Shown piece after piece: positions 39,401-53,000 of a stretch of 64,000 nucleotides of DNA (position 1 is its first letter; each line of letters begins with the position of its first letter). The translations under genes were made by a program, and so were the position numbers. Under the pieces are notes generated by a model. That model was not told the origin of the DNA. It saw nothing but the letters and a program-made list of their open reading frames with translations, and ran no database searches. The DNA comes from Glandiceps talaboti. Its lineage: Eukaryota; Hemichordata; Enteropneusta; Spengelidae. The stretch spans positions 3,344,501 through 3,408,500 of the forward strand of contig NC_135555.1 in the NCBI RefSeq assembly GCF_964340395.1, written 5' to 3'.

Positions 39401-42400
39401 ACCTGACATCTATGCTGTTTTTTCCATAGACCAGGAAATAAAATTAATGTCCTCAAACACTTGCAAAATCTACAGTTTGAGAATAATCTGTCCTTTAAGT
39501 TGCTCACACATTGTGCAACAATTAAATTTTCAAGTTATAATTAAAACTGTCCATTACATTCTTTTATGGGCCTATTCCTATTTCAGTTTAGTTTATACTA
39601 AAATCCAAACAAATCACTCAAATTATTTAATGTCTGCTTTAAGAACAGATATTGAACGCTTGTTAAATAACTGAATTTTCAGAAGTTAAAATGGGATGTA
39701 AAAAAGTCCTCTTTGTAACTTATTGGGCTATTAAGCCAAGGATGTACAATTCAATGTCTACTCCCGTATACTTAAAGATAAGGACTTTGAAAGCTTTTAG
39801 ATTGATGGTTCCAGAGATGGGAGTCCTCTTTTTATGTATCATAGCATTTGTGAAAATCAGGACATATAGCAACCATTATGGCTTTTACAGAAATGTTTAT
39901 CACAGTTTAGGATTTCCATGTTGACAGTTTTATACCCTTTCCAAAATGCATATTTTTTGTCAAAATAGCAAATTGATTTGTACTTTTGAGGCCACCACAG
40001 TGTGACTGCCTTCCTGGCCTTCTCACAACACAGGCAGGTGGAATTGAAATAGTATTTCCTTCACCAACAATAACTGTAGGCAATGTTTCTACTGTCTATT
40101 TAACTGCTACTGTGTGCAATTCTGTTCAATGCACTGGTAGAGAGACAGGATTTCCTATACTACAGACATTGCTGCTGAATAGTAGCTCTGGTATCCTTTA
40201 ATTTCCCGTTAAAATGATCAACATACACAATCATCAAATGAATTCTGATTGAAGTGCCTAAATCAGTTGGAATGCTCAAATCAAACAAACTTCTATAATT
40301 TAGTGCTGTGTGCATGTATAGTAAATATATTGTGTGATGGCTTTATTCTTCATCTGGAAAACATCTCGATATTTTTAACATGTCATTAGATAACATCTAC
40401 CAGTGTATGTTTTCCATGTCCAAACATCATCATACACATTCACATTATAACCTTGCAAACATTCGTAAATTTACTGTTTCCATTAAGAAAATATTATAAT
40501 ATCTTGGAAATGTTGACCTACAAATTTAAAATACAATCTTTGTGACTTTGTACGCAGTGAATTTATTGTGTGACACTAATTTATTTTCTATTTAATCTGG
40601 AAAACATCACATTTTTAACCTATATGTGTGTAAATTCTTACCACCTCCAAAATGTAATCATGCAAACAATTTTTAAAATGTACTAAAAACTCATTTCTCA
40701 ACAACAATTAATTGCATCAATGCTATTTCTTTCAGTTTATATGCAATGTGTCAACACTGTGTTGCATAGTGTCTGCTAAGTGCACCTAAATTTGTAAACA
40801 TCAATTAACTAATACAAACATAATTTTCAAGAGAGGAAATTCAGAAGTTGGTACATATGACATTAAATCAGCTAGATGCTAGCTGTCATAACTGTTATAG
40901 ATATTACAACTTTTCAAATACTTCAATATACATATAACGATATTTTCATTTCGAGAAATAAACTATTTTCAGATTAAGATAAATTTAATTCATCACGTCA
41001 AACATTCTGGAAATGTTTTCCCATCCATATCTATTCTCGACTAATTTTTTCCATACATTCTGTGATCCTTTTTGTTATTTTCTTAATGTCTCTATCCTAC
41101 TATGGTAATATGATATCAAAAGTACACCACTTAAAAAAATGTAAGTATTATCATTGATTCTAAATAAATAAATAAATAAATACTAACAATAATGTTAATA
41201 ATAACAAACTGAATTTTATAGAGGGTTAAAAATCCTACATATATATAACCTGGTTAGCTACCGATAAGTGCTAGTCTTCCCCAGGGCAAGACAACAAGAA
41301 ACAGGACAATGTAAAACACAAATATAAAACAATTACAAAATATGGGATCAATAAAATGAACAGAAACACAGGAACACTCATCCAAAATATGCTTCTATAA
41401 AATTTGCCTAAAGACAATAAACTTTGAACTTTTTCTGTAAGTGTCTTAGTGCTTTGGACGTTGTCATTATTTTGGTTGTAGAATTTTATTATTAGCAAAA
41501 CTTAGATCCCTTGAAAACAAAATGTACACTTGCAAAACTACCCACACTTTCTGAAAATGTACCCTATTCATTGATTTTGCTAAATTTGGGGAACCCTGGT
41601 ATAAGAGAAAGTTAACAGTGGAATAGATTTCAAACACTTGTACCTACTTTTAATGGGAACCTAATTTTAATGGGGAACCCAGATAAAACATCAGGGGAAT
41701 TTAATGCAGGTAGATTTTACTTACTGTTCGCCAACAGTTTAACACCTTGAAACACTCTATTGATATTACTCAACTAATATTTTTTATGTTCACATACAAT
41801 TATGAATTACCATCACTGTACAAACCCAATCTTGAACTTGAACTTGTCAACTAGCTTATACCAACCCAGTCAAATTTTTGCTGATGTCCTACTAAAATAA
41901 ACTCAGCCACTTTCATGTTTACTTTCAATAATATTTATACATGTAACCACAATATAAATACCATTTAAGTGTTGACTTATCATTCTGAGACATTCAAATC
42001 CCTTGAAATTCAATATGTCACAGAACAGATATCAGACAGGTATTTCATTTCAAAATCTCAATATTTGTCCAGACTAAATGAACCTCCAGACATTTATGGC
42101 AATACATACAGGTGACAGATATTTCATTTCAAAATCTAATATTTGTCAAGACTAGATGAACCTCCAGACATTTACGTCAATACATAAATGTGACAGATAT
42201 TTCATTTCAAAATCTAATATTTGTCCAGACTAGATTCAACCTCCAGATATTCACGTCAATATATACAGGTGACAGATATTTCACTTCAAAATCTAAATAT
42301 CTGCCCAGACTAAATTCAACCTCCAGACATTTATGTCAATATATACAGGTGACAGATATTTCATTTCAAAATCTAATATTTGCCCAGACTAAATCTCAAC

Positions 42401-45400
42401 CTCCAGACATTTATGTCAATATATACAGGTGACAGATATTTCATTTCAAAACCTAAATATTTGTCCAGACTAGATGAACCTCCAGACATTTATGTTAATA
42501 CATAAATGTGACAGATATTTCATTCCAAAATTTAAATATTGTCCAGACTAAATGAACCCCAGACATTAATGTCAATACTATGTGTGACAGATATTTCATT
42601 TCAAAACCTAAATATTTGCCAAGGCTAGATAGATGAATCTCCAGACATTTATGTCAATACATACAGGTGACAGATATTTCATTTCAAAATTTAAATATTT
42701 GTCCAGACTAGATGAACCTCCAGACATTTATGTCAATACTAAATGTGACAAATATTTCATTTCAAAATTTAAATACGTCCAGACTAAATGAACCCCAGAC
42801 ATTAATGTCAATACTATGTGTGACAGGTATTTCATTTCAAAACCTAAATATTTGCCAAGGCTAGATAGATGAACCTCCAGACATTTATGTCAATACTACT
42901 TGGGACAGATATTTCATTTCAAAATCTAAATTTGGCCAGAGTAGACAGATGAATCTCCAGACATTTATGTCATTACTAAATGTGACAGATATTTCATTTC
43001 AAAATCTAAATATTTGTCCAGACTAAATGAACCTCCAGACATTTACGTCAATACATACAGGTGACAGATATTTCGTTTCAAAATCTAAATATTTGTCCAG
43101 ACTAAATTCAACCTCCAGATATTTATGTCAATACATACAGGTGACAGATATTTCACTTCAAAATCTAAATATTTGTCCAGACTAAATGAACCGCCAGACA
43201 TTTATGTCAATACATACAGGTGACAGATATTTCACTTCAAAATCTAAATATTTGTCCAGACTAGATGAACCTCCAGACATTTACGTCAATACATACAGGT
43301 GACAGATATTTCACTTCAAAATCTAAATATTTGTCCAGACTAAATGAACCTCCAGACATTTATGTCAATACATACAGGTGACAGATATTTCACTTCAAAA
43401 TCTAAATATATGTCCAGACTAAATGAACCTCCAGACATGCAATAGACATCTTTCCCAATATTTTTTCAACTGACGCATTTGGGACAGAAAAATTAAATGT
43501 GAAGATGTTAATTTTAAAAGTTGGAATACCTTCTTGCCGGACCACTCAATAACATGTCTTATCAACCCATCAGCCAATGTTTCTTCTGTAAGATTATCAA
43601 TTACATTACTCATCAACCAAGGAAAGTTAGTTTCCATGACAATATCATTCAGTTCATCAACACCAAAATCTGAAATAGTAATGGTCAAATATTATATATT
43701 TTAAATGACTTTTTAAAAACATTTGTACAGAAATATATGGGCATCTCTGCACTACTCTTAACTTAAAGGTGATTCAAAATGCTCACATTCACTATTGCTA
43801 ATTTGCTAGACTACATGTTTGTAAAATGCATTCTGGTTTTAAAACTTTTCAAAAGCGTCTGCAAACACCTTAAAATGACCTTTTTTCAGTCACTTCCCTT
43901 CGGATTTACTTCGAGAGTTTTCGGGTATTTCCGGTCCCACCTAGACCACGGGATTTTATGACGTCATAGAGAGACATGGTTAGCACGTAGCCTATGACGA
44001 GCGTAGTCAACAGGTGAATAAAACTCAACAGCATTGTGAAAAAATACATTGCTGGTGGTTGTAATAGACATCAGTAAACAAAAGCTACACTCTACATGTC
44101 TTATTAACCAACATTTACCGATATTTACTCACACTTTTTCACTAATTGGCAGTGTCTGTGGGTATAAATGCTAAAATATTATCTCCCCATATTATGGCAA
44201 AATAAATCAAAACGGCTAGACTACAGTGTAGATATATATAAACACTTGTAATGTCGCTCGCGTGTTTCAATTTATTTATCTGATTTTTTTGATTATTTGC
44301 CGAGGAGAAGCATTACAATATCTTCGACAGGCATGGCGTCGACCCTGGCGTCGACAGCATATTATAGCCCACTATACTCGACTATACTAACTGATGTCGC
44401 CTTTTGAACGGCGCATTTAGCAACAAAGTAAACATATTTATCTTGAATAAATATACTAGCTATTAGATTGCCATATTATCGGCAATAAAATTGTAAAGAA
44501 TTGAGGAAATTTCGTGAGTTTAGTGTTGTCATTTACATGACTTTAGCAACTCGTCTGAAAGAAAACTTGTATGGTTTCCCTTGTTGCGATATCACTTAAT
44601 TTAATGCAACAAGCGGCCTATTTAATATTCATTAGAAGAATTCTGTAACGAATCATGGTATTCGAAGTATACAGTTTAGGAAACCAACAAATCAAATATC
44701 GCGATGTGTTCATGATATTAAATATGATTGGACAATATTGACGTCGGCAATCAAGGTCGTGACCCCAGCACATGGTTATGAAAGAAAGCCTGCAACTAGA
44801 TACTTGGCTAGCCACGTCCGGTCCAGTTTCTCAGGGTTTGTTTTGAAGTTAGAGACGTTATTTCTGTACGACTTGAAGAATTTTACAATATATCTGATTG
44901 ATAAATATGGATTACATCAACACGTGGATAAATTTAACCCGACACGAATGTGCGCTGTGCTCTCCCGATTCCATACGTACATTGTACATACACTGCTTCA
45001 GCTTTGATCGGCGGAACTATCCTAGTATAAGCCTATGCCGCGGCCGCGGTGACTGCACAAAACTTGACAACACTACCCCTCTACCGATATATAATAATCA
45101 CCTGTATACCGTGATAAAAACAAGCAATAATTCGAGTCCCCAACAAGTCGATGAGACCTACTTCTGTTCTGTCCGATCCGAATGCGAGTTTCTTAGGTTT
45201 TATATGGGTTTCAGACTCGGACTAGAGTATTACGCCCTAGACAATAATAGATGTAAACTTGTATTCACAAGCCAAACATGTGACAATACAAGACCACAAC
45301 GAAAACTGTGAAAAATTTACAGGTCAGTCTCATTTTATATATGGACAAAAAATAAGGTCGGTCACAGTTCCATTTACATGATGCAATGACTCGGAGCGTA

Positions 45401-46928
45401 CTTCCATATGCTGGGAGCAAATCGAATCAATTAGTGTATTATGGGACCAACAAATATATTGTGGCACATGTCCCGATACGCCTTCTTGAAGTTTCCCATT
45501 GGTATTCTAATAGCTAGTATATTTATTCGAGATGAAATATGTTTACTTTGTTGTTAAATGCACTGTTCAAAAGGCGACGCGAGTACGATTGGGCTAAAAT
45601 ATGCTGTCCTTGGCCCGGGGATGCCGTCAAAAGTCACGACGGTATCGTAATGCTTCTTGTCGGAAAAAAATAAAAAATCAGATAAATAAAAGTCAATGAA
45701 TGTGAAACACGCGACATTACAAGTGTTTATATATATCTAGTCTCGCCGTTTTGATTTATTTTGCCATAATATGGGGAGATAATATTTTAGCATTTATACC
45801 CACAGACACTGCCAATTAGTGAGAAAGTGTGAGTAAATATCGGTAAATGTTGGTTAATAAGACATGTAGAGTGTAGTTTTTGTTTACTGATGTCTATTAC
45901 AACCACCAGCAATGTATTTTTTTCACAATGCTGTTGAGTTTTATTCACCTGTTGACTACGCTCGTCATAGGCTACGTGCTAACCATGTCTCTCTATGACG
46001 TCATAAAATCCCGTGGTCAAGGTGGGACCGGAAATACCCGAAAACTCTCGAAGTAAATCCGAAGGGAAGTGACTGAAAAAAGGTCATTTTAAGGTGTTTG
46101 CAGACGCTTTTGAAAAGTTTTAAAACCAGAATGCATTTCACAAACATGTAGTCTAGCAAATTAGCAAAAGTGAATGTGAGCATTTTGAATCACCTTTAAC
46201 ACGGAATGTGTCTCAGAAATAAAATTAGTATTTTAACTTTATTTTAAATTTCTGTGGTTACTTTGTCCAAAAAAACTGGTTTAAAATATTGTTTTTTAAA
46301 TTGGGGTGGGTGGGGTGGGTGTACAATCTTTTGGAATAGATATCAAAATGGTATCAAAATATTATTTTAGAATCCAATACTGCCGTCAATTACTGTGTTA
46401 ACAAACTGTATGGAAAAATATAAAGATTGATGATTTCCTTGAAAACAAGACAATGAACCTCAAATTTATTTTTAATCTCAAAAGGACAAGTACTAAACTT
46501 TTATTGGCAAAGTTTGAAGGGAATTGACGAACTTTAATTTTCAGGAAAATTAGTACAAGAAGTGGAGTCTACAAGAAGTATAAACAAAATTTGTCATTAC
46601 ATATTTACATAATGCATTGCAAAAAATACATGTGGTAATTTCCATTTCGTAACATGAACTAATAAATTTCTTTGAAAAATACATTTCTGTATGAAATCAT
46701 GTATGCAAATTATATTTGATCTTAAACAGCTGACGAGAATGGATCCATACTATCTTTTGTTATTAAAACTTGCTGAAAATATGAAAACCATGTCAATGAC
46801 ATCGAAGCACAACTAGTGGTGGTATACAGAATTTATATCACTGAATGTTATTATTTGAGAATTTGAAATTACAATACAGTAATGATTTGGGGGAATTTTT
46901 TTTTCTAAAAAAAAAAGCAACTTGGAAG

Positions 46929-46962
<34 letters not shown>

Positions 46963-47039
46963 GCACACACATCACGCACAACACACACACACACACACAC
47001 ACACATACACAGTAGCACACACATCACGCACATCACACA

Positions 47040-47082
<43 letters not shown>

Positions 47083-50000
47083 TATATTGGTAAATCATGG
47101 AAGCATTCAATAAATTCACTTCAAACTATTATTTAGAATAAAAGATTTATCATTTTGTACATTCAGGTGATTCCAAATTATACTGATGATTGACAGGAGT
47201 GATAACAACAAGGAATCTTTCATTCTAACAATTAGCATATATGCACCGTTTTTTCTAAATTTTAACAACTGATAAATGAAAGGTATGGTAACCCTATACA
47301 AATAACCATCGTCACAAACCACGGTTTGTTTTACAGCAACATTCTTAACGTGCCTCCCACTGGAAAATTTTTTTTTTATTTTTATTTTTTTTATTTCCCA
47401 TTTTATTTCGAAATGTAGTGATAGAAATAATAACTCTGGTTTGCGAGAATGATAAATAACATGATGGACAGCTCTTTTGATGTTTAAACAACTTTCAAAT
47501 TTATTATAAGTATATCCTAAAATGTGTTGACAACTCAATATTATATCATTAACCTTGTATATCACAATATATTACATGTTGAAATCATGAAGTCAACTTT
47601 TCATTCTCTACACTTGATTACATAGTAATCTAAATCTACTTTTGCAATGTACTGAAAGTAATTTCCGACAGTAGTGATTAGAAAGAATGGCAAATCTGTC
47701 CTAGCCAATAAATAACATAATTCCTTTATGTGCATTATAATATTGCCTTAGCAATAAATCATACTGTCACACAAATTTCATGAGAAATATTTTGTTTAAT
47801 GAATATTTTATGAACGCATTTTGCTTTTAATTGTTAATATTGGTAGGGTTACTCAGTACAAGTACTTAATCAATATCCGCGTTTGCACATTTTGTGGCAG
47901 TGTATGTCTGTATTATTTTCAGTTGCACAGAATGTGTAGACAGCAAACAGCTGTTTGTGTAATGTGTAAACAGCCATTCCAGACTATAAATGTATTTATA
48001 TTGGCACGCAAAATTCACAATTTGGCACATTTTGGTTTGACTTTATTTTGTACTGGTATACTTATTAGCCATGTCACTTTTGTGAGTATAAAAATGTATT
48101 GATTTGAAATAAATCTGACTTTTATCTTATTTTGATTTTTAGGAATGCACCAGTGAAAGTGATTCCATTTTCACACTGATTATTCTGACACAATAAAAGT
48201 ATCAGTTAAATAAGCTAAAATAAGTCTAGAATCAAATATATATGCTCACAGTAGAAACAAATCTTGTACATGTAAAATGCACTTAGAAAAATCTCGAAAC
48301 GAATTTTAGTCACGCGCAGGAAATTCCCCAAACAACAAGCCTTTTTATTTTCAGATGTCAGTTGCCATAGTAATGACTCAACTTTTTCTATTTTCATCAT
48401 ATCTTATATCAAATGTATTCAATTTCCTAAAAGCCTGTTTGCCTGTTTGTAGCGTGATTTTATTAATCTTAATTTTAATATATTCTCCAAACAAAACCTA
48501 GACCTTTTTCAGGAAATCAGCTGAAATGTAGACAAGTGATATAAATGAGTGAAACATGACAGGTAGACCTTTCCAAGAAATCATGCCCTCTGGAGTTGAG
48601 TGATGTAGATGGGTGAAAAGGTAAATGAACACTTCCAATAAATTCTGCCGCGTACACTAGAATATAGGACAGTGATATAAATGACCACGATACAAATCCT
48701 TTGAATTCAAAACTATCATTCTTTTGACAGAGTATATTACCATAATGTCCATTTTCAATACAAACTCTTGTTTGCATTGAAGACACTGTAATTTTTCAAT
48801 AAGAATATAATCCATTTTGACATTTAGAGCCTCAGGGAAGCTAGTTCAAGTATAGTAGTGGAGTGTTTGATTTGTCTAATATTTTAGTCATAACCGGAGG
48901 CACAAGATATAAATACTTTTCTAAGACTGGGGTCCTTATTACCCAAAGGGAAGTATTTAAGTAAATTCATTCTATGTTTGTGGTATACATCTTAAACAAA
49001 TGAAAAATATAACTGATACCTGCATATAATACATGCACCCACACACTTGTAGTTTTAGTTTCATGTACAATTACTTTAATCAGTTTCTCAGGTTTCACTT
49101 TCCTATATCTTTGTATGCATACAGGTAGACTAGATTTCAGCACTGTACAGTCAGTAAAACACCATCATCAGTTTCATTATTGATTATTTCATAGCATGAC
49201 ATAGAAGAAAATGTCATTTGACTAATAAAATGCCTGAATTGTACCTATTAATTCATGCAACAATGTTGTATGTGAATAGGCAATTAAGTTTTGCATTTCT
49301 TAAAATCTATATTTTAGATTGCTTCATATAATATATTCAGAGACCACAGTTAGGAAGTACGAAAAATGCAACAGGTTTCTATGTATTTTGGTTTATTGTC
49401 AGACGGCATTTTGAATGAATCATAACTTAACACCCCCAATCCTCGTCTCAAACTCAACAATTTCCCAAACCATCACACAGAAGTAACAATAGTTGGGGTT
49501 AAAATATCATATTTGCTGATTTATTCGAAGAGTGAAATCTTTCTTAGGGCTTTTGCAATTTTCATTCTTTTTCATCAATTTTTTCTTTTACAAAAAAGCA
49601 TAAAATATTTTCTGACAAGACAATGTTCATTTTACAGGTAAGTCTTTCCTGATGTGAAATTAAATTCCATGGAAAAGATCTAGCAGTTGTTTTCAACTAA
49701 AAGCAAACCATTTGAAACTAAAGTATCATTTTTTTTCCAGACCATTGAATATCTAGATCTGCTTTTCACGATTTCAGTAAGTCCTTAATAAAGAAATCAC
49801 ATGCTGTTTTTTCATTTCCGTATTGAAAAGAAGAAAATTAAACCCACATTGGTTCTAATAGTAATTAATGCTAAAATCCAATAATATATCCAATGGTATG
49901 TAGATGAGGCCAACTGCAAATGAAAAAGAAATTTGCCAAGTCTATGAAATAAGTTAACTGAGGGCTCCTTTGAGACTTCATACTTACCAAAATCATGGTT

Positions 50001-53000
50001 TCCATATACAGCAGCATGAACTTTCAAAGCATTCAGGATGGGTATCATTTGCCTGCCTCGAGTCACATTACTCACTAATATAGACAAGAAAAAGACAGGG
50101 GAACTTCAATGTCATGTAAATGCAATTTTCATTTCAATCTCTGATAGTTTATAAATACTAACTAGATTTAAATGAAAAAGTGTAGACACTGAGTACAAAT
50201 CATGTGGAGAAGGATCAGTAATAATTACAATGCTAATGTGTATTTAACAGGTGAAGCCAACAAGGATGTTTGTGCAAAAAGCTGTTTGTCCATGATTTTT
50301 CAGTGGGAGGGGAATGTGTTGTTTTGGTCAGGAGGAGTGGAATACCAGTCAGTGTAGGCAAGGGGAGGCGGTAAAGGTACCAGCAATGCAGCAATTCGAT
50401 GCTGTGAATGATGAGGAGAGGATGGGGAATATTACATTATGGGGAGAGAGATAGTGGGCTGAGGGCATGTAGATCCGTCAGCGGGGGATTTTGTAAAATG
50501 TTGTAGTGGGACTAGGAATATACGAAGCGCTTTTCACTTTCTTAATTGGCAATAAACTAAAAAATGTGTCAACACAGTAGCATTTGTTTTGCTTTTTCTA
50601 AAGAATTCAGAAAATTAACTCACTGACTGCACCTGATTTAAGTTTCAAAAACTGGACTTGAAATATTTGCTGAATCAGTATTTTTCCCAAGCTTAACTTT
50701 TGGAGCCCTGCTAACAGAGATGTGAAATCTGCCAAAATTGCATCTATACATTTCTGAACCTTGTACAGCAATAAAAAATTTGAGTTTGATGACAAAACAT
50801 TGAAACTCAAGTAAATTTTAAACAAAACACAGCAAAGAACGTAACATAATGGGTTTGATCACCTGACAAGCAGCCACACAGATTGTATTTTTCTTTACTG
50901 TAAACTGTGTCTTGAAATTTTACATTTTATTCATCACTTACAAGTTGACAGCAAATCTCTACATTATTTATTTGAAATCAGGACTTGTCAGTCGTCAATG
51001 TTTGTATTAAAGTCTTTTCAATGAAATGTTCTGATTTTATTGTTTGGATAGCATGACGTACAGGAGTCCAAATGAATTGTACTTTGTATTTACCTCGTCA
51101 ATATTCATTAAAGTTTGAGAGGCACTCAGGAAATTTGGATGCATCTCATAAATAGTGAAATTCTGTCATATTTTATTTGGTGTTATGAAATGCTCTTTGT
51201 ACACTAATTGCCCTTGCTCTGAAATTCTGTAACTAGTATTTTTTCAATTTCTTTACCGCTTATCTTCTTTACAAAAGTTATATTTTTCAAGTGGTAATAG
51301 ACAGGAAGAGAAACAGACAATTACGATTTCAAAATTGTTCTATGATGAATGTTCACTGTAACTACGACAACTAATGATGGATGACATTTCATGGTAACAT
51401 TTCAACTGCCAATTTATAGGAAGGGTGCTCGAAATAAAAGTAATTAATGTAATTAGTGATAGTAATTTATTTATATTGGGAATGACGTAGGAGGATGTAA
51501 AGAAAATCAAAACAGTTTAGAAGGCGATTACAATGGTGAATTTTGTGTAACAAGTTCATTCAATCTAGCCATTACCTTTGAAATAATATTATGATCAAAG
51601 TAGTAATAGAAATGAGGACACAGAAATTCCAAAAAGGTTGAGAAGGCAACTACATTGCTAAGTTTATAAGTCGGAAGTTATATAACTAGCACTGAGCCCT
51701 GAAATCTCAACAATTCCAAGTCTACATAGTGTGGATTAGGTATTACACTAACAGCATGCTGCTGTCATAACACACTATTTACAGTAATGTTGTCACATCC
51801 AGTACTAGACTCTGTGCTTTTGTTTTGAAATTTGAATACTTGAAATATGTGTAACATCTGCACAGTCATAAATATGGTATAGTTTATCAGAATAAGGGTG
51901 GGTGAAAATGACCCATTGTATTTACTTTTAATATTTGATCGTAAATTATATCAAAACCCTTTCAACCTGACTTCTATACAGTAATTCATGTTAAAAATTA
52001 AGTATGTTGTGTAGTATAAAAGCAGATGTCTCATGTATGTAAAATGCTCATAATCTCAACAATTAAGACAGACTAAGGCATCACTACTGACTTTCGTTGG
52101 TTTGGTTAAATTTCCCTGGAATTTTGAACAGTAATATTTTCCAGTCTGAAAAGAAACCAACAAATAATGGTAATGTAATGGTAAACATTTTAAAGTGCCT
52201 TCCACAATGAATGTCATGATCATGTACATGATCCTTTTACCATGTGTATCATCTAATGAATATAATTGCTGGCACAGACCTATATCTGCACAGCAGCCGT
52301 GTGTAACATGTAACAACCTCTGTCCTATCAGCTTCCCTTTTATACAGTGGGTTGACTAGGTCATTGAAGTGATTTAAGTCTTCCCCAATGACTATACCAT
52401 TGATAAACTAATGGAAGTTACAAGGTTCAAACCAGCTGCAGATTCGGAGCCAGCCTATGACCACTGAATATCATCAAATAGCCACACAGTGCATGATCAG
52501 TGTACATTGGTAAATATGATAAACATAAAGACAATGTTATATGTACAAATCATGATCTTCGGGTTATCAGATTGTACCATCAAAAGTATGATACAAGGTA
52601 TTTGGAAATCTATGCAAGTTTTATCACATTTCCTCTCGGTGTTACAAGTGTTCTTAATTTAACCTAATTACAAAATAGTACATGGGGTCAAAGAAATCAA
52701 CTTTTGGAGAGTCAAAAGATTTGTTACAAGTCAGTGATGTGTGGTGTTTGTGCAGACTGTTTTTTGCAATTAGTTGGGTGTTATCTCTCTCCAGAAATAG
52801 CCCTAGACAGTGATTACACAGATAATAACAAGTTGACTTACTGACTGATGGATTCAAGCAGTCCCCACTGAACAGCAGAAGGGGATTGACATGTTGAAGT
52901 TCTTTCACAACCGTGGCAAACCGAGCAGCTCCTCCAACTGGTTCAACATCACGTGGCTCTATATTATAGACATCATTGAAGTGGAGTATTGTAATGATTT

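Noticed and set aside
42015-43440. Possible CRISPR array
   Set aside because: Whole 79-bp units repeat head to tail with no unique spacers, and the genome is animal.
47116-47565. 149-codon minus-strand ORF
   Set aside because: Lysine/isoleucine-rich translation of AT-rich DNA, with no motif and no splice partner. It lies in a phosphoesterase intron.
52421-52460. Possible tRNA B box GGTTCAAACC
   Set aside because: No A box at the right distance and no cloverleaf.
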